A stretch of 64,000 nt of DNA from Mesonia ostreae (GCF_031845265.1 NZ_JAVRBG010000007.1:62001-126000), one strand, 5' to 3'. Counted from the stretch's first letter, positions 17,530 through 26,903 are shown. Program-made: numbers and translations. The notes: generated by a model from the sequence alone, not told the origin.

Positions 17530-18486
17530 TTATTCTTTTAATGCTCTTGCTTTCTTTAATACTACAATTAACACGTACAATATACTAAAGCCAATTAAAA
17601 GCAAAATTGGAGCTACCAACATTTTATTTTTTTGTAAAAAAGGCTTCTTATGTACGGGCTTAGAGCTTCCTAAATCAATTACTTTTAAAAATTCTTCATG
17701 TTTAATTTTTTCTGAAATAAGGTCGCGTGTTTCCCTTTGTAATTCAGAACGCTGAGAAATGAGTCCGTCAAAATCAAAATTAGCTCCGTTAACGATTACT
17801 CCCGTTGTTGCAGATTCATTTTTTTGAGAATAAGTGGCAATAAGCTCATCTAAGGAAGCGATAAATTTCTTATTGTCAACCACTTGTTGCTCTAAATAAG
17901 CCGACTTTTCTGCATATACTTTTGTAAAATAGGCATTCTCTCTTAGTTTTTTAAATACTTTTTGAAATAACTCTTCCCCATTTTGTTCTGAAGAATATTT
18001 TAAAGTAACACGATGAACACTTACTTTGTTTTGAATCAATTCGGTTTTAGCCTTCTCATCTAGTAAATTGGTTTCATCCAAATACTGTAGAAAAGATTTT
18101 TCCTCATAACCTAACAATTGTGTGATGTAAACAGGAGTTATCTGTAACGATAGCGAAGAAATAGCTTCCGTTTCTAACTCTTTCTGCCAAGATTTGTTTT
18201 TTGTAGACAAGGCAAAATTAACCTCATCTATCTTTTTATATAAATATGAAGAACCTTCATCACTCGCTGCCACTAAAGCTTCTATTTGATAATAGGTTTT
18301 AGTCTGCTGGTTCCAAAAATAGCCAACAATAAGTCCAACGATGATTATCGAAATTAAAACAATACTATACTTAAGTAGAAACTGAATTAATCTAAGAAAT
18401 GCGTTTCCAATAGAATTAAACCCATTCTTTACCATTCTAAAAAGATCAAAAAGATCTATTTCTTCATTGTTTTTTGAATCGCTCAT
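17530..18486 (-). CDS. Wzz-like chain-length determinant membrane protein
   Basis: 318 residues. Two transmembrane segments, about residues 40-62 and 285-305, bracket a periplasmic domain with helical, charged stretches. This is the Wzz/PCP topology that sets polymer length together with Wzy. The N-terminal DLFDLFRMVKNG resembles Bacteroidota Wzz proteins. There is no tyrosine kinase domain. The start codon shares one base with the stop of the upstream gene (TAATG), indicating coupling to the phosphorylase-like protein. Confidence 0.82.
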   Translation of the reverse strand: MSDSKNNEEIDLFDLFRMVKNGFNSIGNAFLRLIQFLLKYSIVLISIIIVGLIVGYFWNQQTKTYYQIEALVAASDEGSSYLYKKIDEVNFALSTKNKSWQKELETEAISSLSLQITPVYITQLLGYEEKSFLQYLDETNLLDEKAKTELIQNKVSVHRVTLKYSSEQNGEELFQKVFKKLRENAYFTKVYAEKSAYLEQQVVDNKKFIASLDELIATYSQKNESATTGVIVNGANFDFDGLISQRSELQRETRDLISEKIKHEEFLKVIDLGSSKPVHKKPFLQKNKMLVAPILLLIGFSILYVLIVVLKKARALKE

Positions 18487-20162
18487 TATGATTTAAAAAT
18501 TTGTTCTAATATTTTTTCTGTAATCAAATAGGTAGGTTTCACTCCAGAGGTGCCTAAACCACCAGAAGCCAATGTGCTTCCTGTTTCTAGCGGGTTATCA
18601 CTAGCGTAATAAGCATACCTTACTTTTACATTTGCATTAATATTACCGCGCAATCTTGCCGCCGCCTGAATGGCTTTTTGGTAATGCGCTCCTTCCATTT
18701 CTAATCCAATCACATTCCACGTCGAATCGTGGAAAAATTTTAAAATGTCTTTATTTTGTAAAGAAGTTCCAAGCACAGTAATCATTGCACCGCCAAACAC
18801 CTGTATATCATTTCCTTCTAATTCTTCTATCTTCAATTCATTGGTAAAAGGATAATTATCTGCAGTTCCTTCAAAAACGTGCGCATCTGGAATCATAATA
18901 TCTCCTTTTCCTCCTTCCAAAATTCCCGCTTTTCCCATAATAGAAATAGAATCTACGTTAAGATGAAAACTTTTATCATCAAAAATATAAGGCTTTAAAA
19001 GCTCATCCATCGTTTCATAAGCCTGTTCTCCAAAAGCATAATCCATGACAATAATTACTGGAGCATCTTCTCCTTCAGCCTTAAAACGCTCTTCGTGATG
19101 GTCAATTTTACGGGTATCAAAAATCTGCACATCAATATTTGTCCCGCTACAATCTTCTAAGAAAGTCATTCCTTTGGCTAAAGCTACTTTCATTACTTTA
19201 GTTCTAACCTGCCCATTCGCAGGATTACTTAAAGCCTCATAAATTTCTCGTATAGACTTTTTCTTGAGTTCTGCTTTTAAAGCTATAGGTGCATAAAGTG
19301 TATTCATCACGCTATGCATATTGGCACTAATAATATGAATCTTTCTATTCAGTAAACCTTTTTCAACCAAGGTTTTCTTAATATGATCTGCCCAAATTTC
19401 ACCGTGAATGTGATGTCCTAGACGTTCTCTTAGCACCGGACTAAAAGTTACAATTCGTTTATTATTATGTACAATTTCATCAATAGCTAATTTTCCTAAA
19501 TGGTAAATAATATGTAAAAATCGCTCTTCATTTTTTGGCTGACTAAATAATGGATGAATCATTCGTACCTCGTTAAAGGTTCTTCCCAAAATGTTGGCCG
19601 TGTGGGTCAAAGCTATTTCACGCTCTGCCTCTGTAAGGTCCTTTTGTTGTACCGCTTTTTCCAGTTTTTTCCAGTCTCTGGTCACATTTCCCTCTTCATC
19701 AATAATCACTCGACGCATAATTTTATGTGACTCAATAAACATAAAAGTAAGATGAGTAAGAATATCGTAAATTTCCGACCTTCCTCTGGTAATTTCAATG
19801 TTCATTTGCTCCTCATCAATGCGGTAACAATTTCTTCTTCGCTTAGGAGGAACAATAGGCTGAAAATGAGAATTAGCATAACCTTCATCACTGGTTAAAT
19901 TGATGAATCTACATTCCTCAATCCCAATAGGCAAACGATCTATAACGTATAATAGACCATTTAATTCTAATTTATCTTCTCCTACAGAGCCGTAAATTTC
20001 TGGTCTTAATATAAGCAATGCTTCTCTTAAAGTTTCTCCCGAAACTCCCATAGGCTTATAAAAACCACGGTTAAATAAGTGTCGCATCGTAATGTATAAA
20101 CGCTCAATAGCATTAGAGCTTTCTTGCGCTCTATTTCTTCCCTGGGTCTTAAATTTATTCAT
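18486..20162 (-). CDS. large conserved protein with nucleoside-phosphorylase-like C-terminus
   Basis: 558 residues, soluble, no signal peptide. It resembles a flavobacterial family that I remember, without certainty, as DUF6909. The N-terminal half (to about 330) is helical and unrecognised. The C-terminal third shows GDIMIPDAHVFEGT, then IGLEMEGAHY at ~485-494, then YYASDNPLETGS at ~518-529. That order matches purine/uridine phosphorylases and AMP/MTA nucleosidases (ribose-binding MEG, catalytic SD). It is therefore a candidate nucleoside- or nucleotide-cleaving or binding protein; activity is inference. It lies between GH3 (15 bases) and Wzz (1-base overlap), in one operon. Confidence 0.7.
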   Translation of the reverse strand: MNKFKTQGRNRAQESSNAIERLYITMRHLFNRGFYKPMGVSGETLREALLILRPEIYGSVGEDKLELNGLLYVIDRLPIGIEECRFINLTSDEGYANSHFQPIVPPKRRRNCYRIDEEQMNIEITRGRSEIYDILTHLTFMFIESHKIMRRVIIDEEGNVTRDWKKLEKAVQQKDLTEAEREIALTHTANILGRTFNEVRMIHPLFSQPKNEERFLHIIYHLGKLAIDEIVHNNKRIVTFSPVLRERLGHHIHGEIWADHIKKTLVEKGLLNRKIHIISANMHSVMNTLYAPIALKAELKKKSIREIYEALSNPANGQVRTKVMKVALAKGMTFLEDCSGTNIDVQIFDTRKIDHHEERFKAEGEDAPVIIVMDYAFGEQAYETMDELLKPYIFDDKSFHLNVDSISIMGKAGILEGGKGDIMIPDAHVFEGTADNYPFTNELKIEELEGNDIQVFGGAMITVLGTSLQNKDILKFFHDSTWNVIGLEMEGAHYQKAIQAAARLRGNINANVKVRYAYYASDNPLETGSTLASGGLGTSGVKPTYLITEKILEQIFKS

Positions 20163-20177
20163 GCATTTTTGTATCTT

Positions 20178-21668
20178 TTACAGTTGTCTATGTAAGGCAT
20201 CGGCAATTTTTCTATCATTGGACAATCTTGGTATTTTATTTTGACCGCCTAATTTCCCTATAGACTTCATATAGGCCTGAAATCCATTTTTCTTTACGGA
20301 AGTGATTACTAGTGGTTTTAAAATTTTTCCCGATATTAAGTCTAGATAATAACTATTCTGCTCTTGTAAGTTTTCATCCAAACTTAAGGCAAATATATCT
20401 AAATTTTTAGGTTCTTCTTCAAACTCTATCAACCATTCGTGATAAGGTAAGCCTTTCGGCGGATTTATTTGCGGTGCGACCGTAAATTCATTAATTTTTA
20501 CATCGTGTTCTTGCGCTGCTTTTTTCATCGCATATTCTACCTCTTTCGCAATTACGTGCTCTCCAAAGGCAGAGGTATAATGTTTTATTCTTCCCGAAAC
20601 AATTACCCGGTAAGGTTTTACGCTTGTAAATATCACCGTATCTCCCAAATTATACGCCCAAAGTCCAGCATTGGTAGAAATAATCATTACATAATTAGTG
20701 TCTTTTTCTACTTCCGCTAAGCTTAAGCGCTTGGCATTTTCTTCAAAAAACTCTTCTGCTTTTATAAACTCATAAAAAATCCCGGCGTCGAGCCTTAACA
20801 ACATTCCGGGTTTTCCTTGTTGATCTTGGTAAGCAAAAAAGCCTTCCGAAGCAGGGAATAATTCTATGCTATCTACCTTTCTTCCTATAAGCGAATCAAA
20901 CTTAGTGCGATAAGGTTCAAAATTAACGCCGCCATAAATCAGTAAATCAAATTCTGGGAATAGTTCGCCTACCTTTTTTCCCGTTTTTTCCTGCAAACGC
21001 TCAAAATACATTTGCAACCAAGAAGGGATTCCGCTAAAAACACTCATTTCTTCAGGAAGTGTTTCTTCTACAATTGCATCTACTTTTGTTTCCCAATCTT
21101 CTATGCAATTGGTTTCCCAACTAGGCAATCTATTTTTTTGTAGGTATGCGGGCACATAATGCGCCACAATCCCCGAAAGTCTTCCCAACTTAATTCCATT
21201 TTTTTCTTGCATCTCTGGACTTCCTTGTAGAAAAATCATTTTCCCAGATACAAAATCTGCTTTTCCTGTTTCTGCAATATAATTAAGGATGGCATTCCTA
21301 GCGCCAGAAACATGTGTAGGCATAGATTCTTTTGTTAATGGAATGTATTTTGCACCGCTTGTTGTCCCCGATGTTTTAGCAAAATAAAGAGGCTTTCCTG
21401 GCCAAAGTACATCCTCTTCTCCCGCCACTACTTTATTCACATAAGGTTTTAAAGCTTCGTAATCTCGCACAGGAACTTCTCGCGTAAAATCTTGGTAACT
21501 TTTAATTTTATCAAAATTATGGTCTTTACCAAATTGGGTTTTTTTAGCCCTAGAGATCAATTCTGTAAAAACCTTTTGCTGGGTTTCTATAGGGTTCTTA
21601 GCCCATGTATTAATCTGGGACTTAACGACCTTCGCAAAAATTTTAGCTCCAAAAGTTTTTAATGACAT
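20178..21668 (-). CDS. GH3-family acyl-adenylate-forming protein
   Basis: 496 residues. It resembles the GH3 'auxin-responsive promoter' family, ANL-like enzymes that in plants adenylate carboxylic acids and conjugate them to amino acids. Visible are the ATP-binding loop TSGTTSGAKYIP at residues 99-110, LIYGGVNFEPY, LFPASEGFFAYQ and the hinge-like YNLGDTVIFTS followed by GRIKHYTSAFGEH. Bacterial members have no firmly known substrate as far as I know. It starts 6 bases after the M23 peptidase gene and lies just before the phosphorylase-like gene, heading the polysaccharide operon. Confidence 0.88.
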   Translation of the reverse strand: MSLKTFGAKIFAKVVKSQINTWAKNPIETQQKVFTELISRAKKTQFGKDHNFDKIKSYQDFTREVPVRDYEALKPYVNKVVAGEEDVLWPGKPLYFAKTSGTTSGAKYIPLTKESMPTHVSGARNAILNYIAETGKADFVSGKMIFLQGSPEMQEKNGIKLGRLSGIVAHYVPAYLQKNRLPSWETNCIEDWETKVDAIVEETLPEEMSVFSGIPSWLQMYFERLQEKTGKKVGELFPEFDLLIYGGVNFEPYRTKFDSLIGRKVDSIELFPASEGFFAYQDQQGKPGMLLRLDAGIFYEFIKAEEFFEENAKRLSLAEVEKDTNYVMIISTNAGLWAYNLGDTVIFTSVKPYRVIVSGRIKHYTSAFGEHVIAKEVEYAMKKAAQEHDVKINEFTVAPQINPPKGLPYHEWLIEFEEEPKNLDIFALSLDENLQEQNSYYLDLISGKILKPLVITSVKKNGFQAYMKSIGKLGGQNKIPRLSNDRKIADALHRQL

Positions 21669-21674
21669 ACGCTT

Positions 21675-22544
21675 TTATTCAAACTCTAAAAATTCAGTTG
21701 GGTTAATGGGATACCCATCACTCCACAATTCAAAGTGCAGGTGAGGACCTGTAGAAAAACTTCCAGTAGATCCCGACATGGCGATCACTTCTCCCGCTTT
21801 AACCAATTCTCCTTGTTCTTTCGTTAAAGATGAATTGTGTTTATAGACAGAAATCAATCCGTAACTATGTTCTATAATAATCACATAACCCGTATCTGCG
21901 GTCCATGTGGCAAATATAACTGTTCCATCAGCAGTAGATTTTACCGGTGAGTTTTCTTTAGCAATAATATCTACAGCATAATGCTTCTCTTGTGCATTAT
22001 AAGCTTCTGAAATCTGTCCACGCAACGGAGTAAACAATTTTACCGCTGTTTTGGCTACCGCTTTATCCAACACATTGTATTTATCTTCCTGCTCTACTTC
22101 TTTTCTCAAAATAGAATCATTAACGGAAGGTTGAAAATTCACCGTGTCAGAATTCACCGAAGTGGATGTTTCTAAAGTATCTTCTTTAAAATCTAACGGA
22201 CTTACCTCGCCGCTTAACATTCTTTTGATGGAGGTGAAATATTGATTTTGTTTATGAATTACTTGTTGTAAAGAATCTGTTTTGTAAACTAACTGTGTAG
22301 CGGTTTGCTTTAATTGCGGAGAGGAATAACCAGGAATATATTCTCGTAACGGAGAAAAAGCAATGAGCAATGTGGTAAGTACAATCAAGACAATAACAGA
22401 AATCCCTACGGTTACAAAAACATTTAACAGAGTTAGCCTATACGAAAACCGCTCTTCAAACGTATCTTCATTAAGCACTACCAAACGGTATTTGTGTAGC
22501 AATTTTCTGGCAAACTTCTTTTTGCCTTTTTGTTTTTTACCCAT
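21675..22544 (-). CDS. M23-family zinc metallopeptidase, membrane-anchored
   Basis: 289 residues. A basic N-terminus and one transmembrane helix (about residues 35-60) are followed by a periplasmic linker and a C-terminal LytM domain. The zinc ligands are present: HYAVDI (HxxxD) and GPHLHFELW (HxH). Members cleave peptidoglycan peptide cross-links or act as amidase activators. First gene of the minus-strand operon leading into GH3 and the polysaccharide genes; its promoter must lie in the 111-base gap shared with tatA. Confidence 0.9.
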   Translation of the reverse strand: MGKKQKGKKKFARKLLHKYRLVVLNEDTFEERFSYRLTLLNVFVTVGISVIVLIVLTTLLIAFSPLREYIPGYSSPQLKQTATQLVYKTDSLQQVIHKQNQYFTSIKRMLSGEVSPLDFKEDTLETSTSVNSDTVNFQPSVNDSILRKEVEQEDKYNVLDKAVAKTAVKLFTPLRGQISEAYNAQEKHYAVDIIAKENSPVKSTADGTVIFATWTADTGYVIIIEHSYGLISVYKHNSSLTKEQGELVKAGEVIAMSGSTGSFSTGPHLHFELWSDGYPINPTEFLEFE

Positions 22545-22626
22545 ATTCTTTAATTATTTGCAAATATAAGATAATATATTGTGCGTATTTATGTTCTTAT
22601 TAACGCAGAGTTTAAATTTTAATTAC

Positions 22627-22634
22627 TAAATTTG
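22627..22634 (+). promoter_or_regulatory. probable -7 box upstream of tatA
   Basis: TAAATTTG matches the Bacteroidota TAnnTTTG -7 consensus and lies 21 bases before the tatA ATG. No good TTG -33 element is seen at the right distance, so this is only moderately supported. Confidence 0.4.
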
Positions 22635-22655
22635 TTTAGATTAAAAATAGAAATT

Positions 22656-22865
22656 ATGTTATTAAATATATTTTTGGCAATGCCTGGACCAGCCGCTCTT
22701 ATTCTTATAGTGGTTGCAATTCTATTATTGTTTGGAGGAAAAAAGATTCCAGAATTAATGAAAGGTCTTGGTAGCGGTATCAAAGAATTTAAAGATGCTT
22801 CTAAGGAAGATGAAAAAACAGATACAAAAGCACCTGCCAATGAACCGGTAGAAGATAAAAAATAA
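22656..22865 (+). CDS. tatA: twin-arginine translocase subunit TatA/TatE
   Basis: 69 residues from the ATG at 22656. A frame-extending TTG at 22632 exists, but it lies in the probable promoter, and starting at MLLNIF gives the normal TatA layout. One short transmembrane helix (PGPAALILIVVAILLLFGG) is followed by an amphipathic helix with KKIPELMKGLGSGIKEFK and an acidic, disordered tail. It forms the protein-conducting part of the Tat system that exports folded proteins. No tatC is in the window. It is followed by a strong hairpin terminator. Confidence 0.92.
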   Translation: MLLNIFLAMPGPAALILIVVAILLLFGGKKIPELMKGLGSGIKEFKDASKEDEKTDTKAPANEPVEDKK

Positions 22866-22886
22866 CTTTAAGTTAAGAGTCAAAAC

Positions 22887-22922
22887 AAAAAGGCAGGATT
22901 TTTTAAAATCCTGCCTTTTTGT
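22887..22922. terminator. bidirectional intrinsic terminator between tatA and the DUF4837 gene
   Basis: Hairpin with arms AGGCAGGATTTT and AAAATCCTGCCT, flanked by an A-run on the left and a T-run on the right. It serves the convergent tatA (+) and DUF4837 (-) genes. Confidence 0.92.
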
Positions 22923-22934
22923 TTTCTACTTCTT

Positions 22935-23909
22935 TTATTTAATTTTAGCCGACTTTAAAATCGCTTCCAATTCAAAAATATTGTCTCGCTTAGTTGCTGA
23001 AGGTCTAAATACAAATCCTTCCAAGATTACATAGCGTTTATTCTTTTCGTCTCTTACAGCATAATTAATAAATGGTCCTGCCATAAATGCATTTTTCACT
23101 TCCCAAGTTCCTCTGGTTTCGTAGGCAAATTTTCCATCAATTTTAGATTCAAATAAATATGGTGCATAAGCCTCTTCTGTAATTAAAAAAGAGCCTTCTC
23201 TAGGTCCAGGCACACGAGCTTCTCCAATAGAATCTCTCATTTTAATAATATTACCTACCACATTGGTATCTCTATCAATCACATGAAAAGGAATTTCATA
23301 TACCAAAATCTCCATACTTCCGTTAGGTACATCTTTTCGTATCCAAAAGAAATCTTTCTCGCTTTTAGCATATCGATAAGCCGTAGGAAACTTTAAGCTA
23401 ACCCCTAAATTCTTTTCTAAGAGTTCATCTTTTTTTAAAGACTTAGAAATTCTTCGCTGCTGCTCCTTGATTTCAGTGTCCTTTAAGGCATTTATAATTT
23501 CATCATTATGAGAATTTAAAGTCTCCATAATGGCTGGTTTTGATGGACCCGAAACAAAAATACCCGTTTGCGGCTTCGCAAAAGTATCGGTTACCACTTC
23601 AAAGCTTGGCGAAGAGGATTTCTCTATTTTTAAAAAAGTTCTATTATTCTGTACAAAACCAGAAAATGCCTTAGGTGGAATTTGATTCATATCAAACAAA
23701 GGCTCTTGCTGCGGTAAACCATCTACGGGAGAAGCTAAATTTTTTCGTAAAGTCTCACCAATTTCTCCTTCCCATAAATCGTTATCTATAATGATAGAAA
23801 GATTATTTAATCTTCCGTTAGAGTCGCTTAAATTATTTTTTTCATTGGATTGGTCGTCGCAAGAAGTAACTAAAATTCCGATAAGGAATAGATAGAAAAA
23901 GTTTTTCAT
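22935..23909 (-). CDS. DUF4837 family lipoprotein
   Basis: 324 residues. The N-terminus is a lipoprotein signal with lipobox LVTSC and a following DD, which in Bacteroidota may retain or export the protein to the outer membrane. The body matches what I recall as DUF4837, a flavobacterial family of unknown function, usually beside the lytic transglycosylase as here (28 bases downstream of it). Seen are a mixed alpha/beta pattern and no recognisable catalytic motif. Possible role at the cell envelope, from context only. Confidence 0.72.
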   Translation of the reverse strand: MKNFFYLFLIGILVTSCDDQSNEKNNLSDSNGRLNNLSIIIDNDLWEGEIGETLRKNLASPVDGLPQQEPLFDMNQIPPKAFSGFVQNNRTFLKIEKSSSPSFEVVTDTFAKPQTGIFVSGPSKPAIMETLNSHNDEIINALKDTEIKEQQRRISKSLKKDELLEKNLGVSLKFPTAYRYAKSEKDFFWIRKDVPNGSMEILVYEIPFHVIDRDTNVVGNIIKMRDSIGEARVPGPREGSFLITEEAYAPYLFESKIDGKFAYETRGTWEVKNAFMAGPFINYAVRDEKNKRYVILEGFVFRPSATKRDNIFELEAILKSAKIK

Positions 23910-23937
23910 CGTGGTTAGCTTATGGTTTGATGTAAAT

Positions 23938-25518
23938 TTATCCGTTAGAAACTTTTAATTTCATTCCCGGTTTTAATCTACTACCACTAATACCATTCCA
24001 CTTTTGAATATTTTTTACACTAACTCCCGAAAATTTTCTAGAAATGCTCCATAAAGAATCTCCTTGCTTCACTGTGTAGGTTTTCATAGATGAAGATTTT
24101 CCTTTGCTAGAAGTATTTACGCTTGCAGTAGTTACCGGTTTTCTAGGATAAATGCTTAATCGCTGTCCTACTTTTAATCGGTTACTACGCAATCCATTCC
24201 AACGTTTAATTTGACTAATTCCAACCCCATATTTGGAAGCAATTTTTCCTAAAAAATCTCCGCTTCTTACCTTATAACGTATTTTATCCTCTGCATTTAC
24301 ATAGGTAGGTAAAGATTTTTCTTCTTTCTCTTTTGCGATTTGATCCTCCACAAAATTGTAAATAAGATTCTCATTAGATACAAATACTCCAGCTTCCCTT
24401 AACGGAAGTCTTATGTAATACTCTTCATCCTCTTGGTAAGGAATAATATCAATCTTATAACTTGGATTTAAAAAACTCAACAACTCTTTGTCTACGCCAG
24501 TAACCGTTGCAATTTGATCAAATTTGATAAGTTTCTTTACTTTAATCGTGTCGGTTTCAAAATAGGTAATTTCTGGTCGGTATGGTTTAAAGCCGTGTTC
24601 TTCGGCATACTCAAACATATACATAGTAGCGATAAATGCAGGCACATAGCCTGCGGTTTCTCTAGGTAAATAGTTTCTTAATTCCCAATAGTTTGTATTT
24701 CCGCCGCTTCTACGAATGGCTTTGGCCACATTTCCTGGACCTGAGTTATACGAAGCCAATGCCAAATCCCAATCTCCAAAAGTTTTATAAAGATTGGCCA
24801 AATATTGACACGCCGCCTCTGTAGATAGTACAGGATCCATACGCTCATCTACGTAACTACTCACATCTAAACCATGCATTTTCCCCGTAGCGAACATAAA
24901 TTGCCACAAACCAGTAGCTCCTACTCTAGATTTTGCTCTAGGATTTAAAGCCGATTCAACAATGGCTAGATATTTCATCTCTAAGGGAATGTCGTATTTA
25001 TCTAACTTCTCCTCAAAAAGCGGAAAGTAATACTGACTCAATGAAAGCAGCCGTTCTACCGACTCTTTTCTTCGTTTAATATAATAGTTAATCACACTTT
25101 CTAAAGATGGATTATATTCTACATTAAATGGTGTTTTGGCATTAATTCTTGCCAATCTCGCCTTCAAGGTATCTGTAGATACTACTTTGTAATTCACAGA
25201 ATCTAAATCTGCCACCATCAAGACCGACTCATTCATGGTTTCATAAAGATCTGAATTAAGAAGCTTAGCTTTCCATAAAGAATCTACTTCTCTAGCAGAC
25301 TGATAATCTCCCAAAAATATCTGAGTAGAGTCTTTTTGAATACTCGGCATAGGTTGAACCGAAGCAAAACCAGGAACCACCCGCTTTACTAATTGCTTTG
25401 TATCGTTCGCTTCCAAAACCTGTTTCTCAGGAATAGAATCTTTCTCTTTTATGGGCTGTCCTTGAGCAAACCCTGCAAAAGAAGTGATTAAAAATGCAAC
25501 TGCCAATATCTTATTCAT
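23938..25518 (-). CDS. MltD-like lytic transglycosylase with two LysM domains
   Basis: 526 residues with a signal peptide ending near AQG. The SLT domain spans about residues 150-310, with catalytic Glu in AIVESALNPRAKS, then GATGLWQFM and ALASYNSGPGNV. Two C-terminal LysM peptidoglycan-binding repeats follow: YKVRSGDFLGKIASKYGV and YTVKQGDSLWSISRKF, each ending in a KxGxxL element. It cleaves glycan strands to 1,6-anhydro-muropeptides in the periplasm. It is probably co-transcribed with the DUF4837 gene. Confidence 0.93.
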   Translation of the reverse strand: MNKILAVAFLITSFAGFAQGQPIKEKDSIPEKQVLEANDTKQLVKRVVPGFASVQPMPSIQKDSTQIFLGDYQSAREVDSLWKAKLLNSDLYETMNESVLMVADLDSVNYKVVSTDTLKARLARINAKTPFNVEYNPSLESVINYYIKRRKESVERLLSLSQYYFPLFEEKLDKYDIPLEMKYLAIVESALNPRAKSRVGATGLWQFMFATGKMHGLDVSSYVDERMDPVLSTEAACQYLANLYKTFGDWDLALASYNSGPGNVAKAIRRSGGNTNYWELRNYLPRETAGYVPAFIATMYMFEYAEEHGFKPYRPEITYFETDTIKVKKLIKFDQIATVTGVDKELLSFLNPSYKIDIIPYQEDEEYYIRLPLREAGVFVSNENLIYNFVEDQIAKEKEEKSLPTYVNAEDKIRYKVRSGDFLGKIASKYGVGISQIKRWNGLRSNRLKVGQRLSIYPRKPVTTASVNTSSKGKSSSMKTYTVKQGDSLWSISRKFSGVSVKNIQKWNGISGSRLKPGMKLKVSNG

Positions 25519-25556
25519 ACGTGTAGTTTTCTATAATTTCATCAAAAATTGTTCCT

Positions 25557-25630
25557 TATACCAATTTGACAGCATAATGTCGACATAAGAAACAGGTTAG
25601 ATATAACATCATCTGTTCGGTTTGGTATTA
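25557..25630. repeat. short inverted-repeat element (TATACCAAwTT family)
   Basis: A 74-base segment between pgk and the transglycosylase gene. It begins TATACCAATTT and ends GGTTTGGTATTA, imperfect inverted repeats of each other. The same ends border the larger element at 37773-37936, so it looks like a shortened member of one miniature element family. It has no coding capacity. Confidence 0.6.
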
Positions 25631-26815
25631 GCTGTTTTTTATGGCTTCAATACCAGGTAAAGACTTTCCTTCTAACATTTCTAACATCGCGCCTCCTCCT
25701 GTAGAAACATAACTTACTTTATCTTCAAAACCAAACTGTTTTACCGCAGCAACGCTATCGCCTCCTCCAACTAACGAAAAAGCACCAGCTTTTGTTGCTT
25801 TGGTAATCGCATTTCCTAAAGCGATGGTTCCTTTAGCAAAATTAGACATTTCAAAAACTCCTAATGGTCCATTCCATAATATAATTTTAGATTTCGCAAT
25901 CACTTCAGCAAATATTTTATTAGTTTTTTCACCCACATCTAATCCCATCCAGCCTTCTGGGATTTGGTCTATTTTTTCAGTTTTAAAGTTGGCATCATTA
26001 GAGAACGCATCGGCTATAACCGCATCTACAGGTAAATGAACTTCTACATTTTTGGCTTTGGCTTGTTTTAAGATGTCTAGCGCCAATTCTAATTTATCAT
26101 CTTCTACTAAAGAATCTCCCACACTTCCGCCTCGAGCTTTAATAAAAGTAAACGTCATTCCGCCGCCAATAATTAAATGATCTATTTTATCTAAAATATT
26201 TTCAATCACCGTAATTTTAGAAGACACTTTTGCTCCACCTAAAATCGCTGTTACTGGTTTTTCGTTAGAGTTAAACACCTTATCAATACTTTCTATTTCT
26301 TTGGCAAGTAAATATCCAAAGCATTTATCTTCAAAATAATTAGCCACTACCGTGGTAGAAGCATGCGCTCTATGTGCCGTTCCAAAAGCATCGTTTACAT
26401 AAATATCTCCATGCTTTGATAAAGCTTCGGCGAAAGTCTCATCTCCTTTTTTCTCTTCGTCGTGAAACCTAAGGTTTTCTAGCAAAAGAATCTCTCCGTT
26501 GCTTAAATTTTTAGAGGCGTCCGAAGCTTTATCGCCTATGCAATTCTCCGTAAATTTTACTTGAACACCAATAACCTCAGACACTTTATTTACAATATGC
26601 TTCAAAGAATATTTGTCTTCTTTGCCAGAAGGTCTCCCCAAATGCGACATTAAAACCACACTCCCTCCATCTTCTAAAATCTTGGTAATGGTTTTTTTAG
26701 CCGATTGGATTCGGGTCGCATCGGTTACCTCAAATTTGTCATTGAGAGGAACATTAAAATCTACGCGCACAAGGGCTTTTTTATCTTTAAAATTATAGTC
26801 GTTAAGTGTTTTCAT
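25628..26815 (-). CDS. pgk: phosphoglycerate kinase
   Basis: 395 residues, full length. Transfers phosphate from 1,3-bisphosphoglycerate to ADP in glycolysis. Seen are VRVDFNVPL near the N-terminus, LMSHLGRPSG, LGGAKVSSKI and the C-terminal GGGDSVAAVKQFG. It stands alone in its transcription unit, divergent to holB with an 88-base shared upstream region. Confidence 0.97.
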   Translation of the reverse strand: MKTLNDYNFKDKKALVRVDFNVPLNDKFEVTDATRIQSAKKTITKILEDGGSVVLMSHLGRPSGKEDKYSLKHIVNKVSEVIGVQVKFTENCIGDKASDASKNLSNGEILLLENLRFHDEEKKGDETFAEALSKHGDIYVNDAFGTAHRAHASTTVVANYFEDKCFGYLLAKEIESIDKVFNSNEKPVTAILGGAKVSSKITVIENILDKIDHLIIGGGMTFTFIKARGGSVGDSLVEDDKLELALDILKQAKAKNVEVHLPVDAVIADAFSNDANFKTEKIDQIPEGWMGLDVGEKTNKIFAEVIAKSKIILWNGPLGVFEMSNFAKGTIALGNAITKATKAGAFSLVGGGDSVAAVKQFGFEDKVSYVSTGGGAMLEMLEGKSLPGIEAIKNS

Positions 26816-26903
26816 GAAAAGTTTTTTTCAAAGTTAAATATTTCTCACATTTGGAGGTAGCAAGCTCTAAAATAAATTAATTTTTGGTTAATTTCGCTCT
26901 TCT

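Noticed and set aside
22619..22840. Antisense ORF opposite tatA
   Set aside because: tatA is unmistakable on the plus strand, and the antisense frame has no recognisable features.
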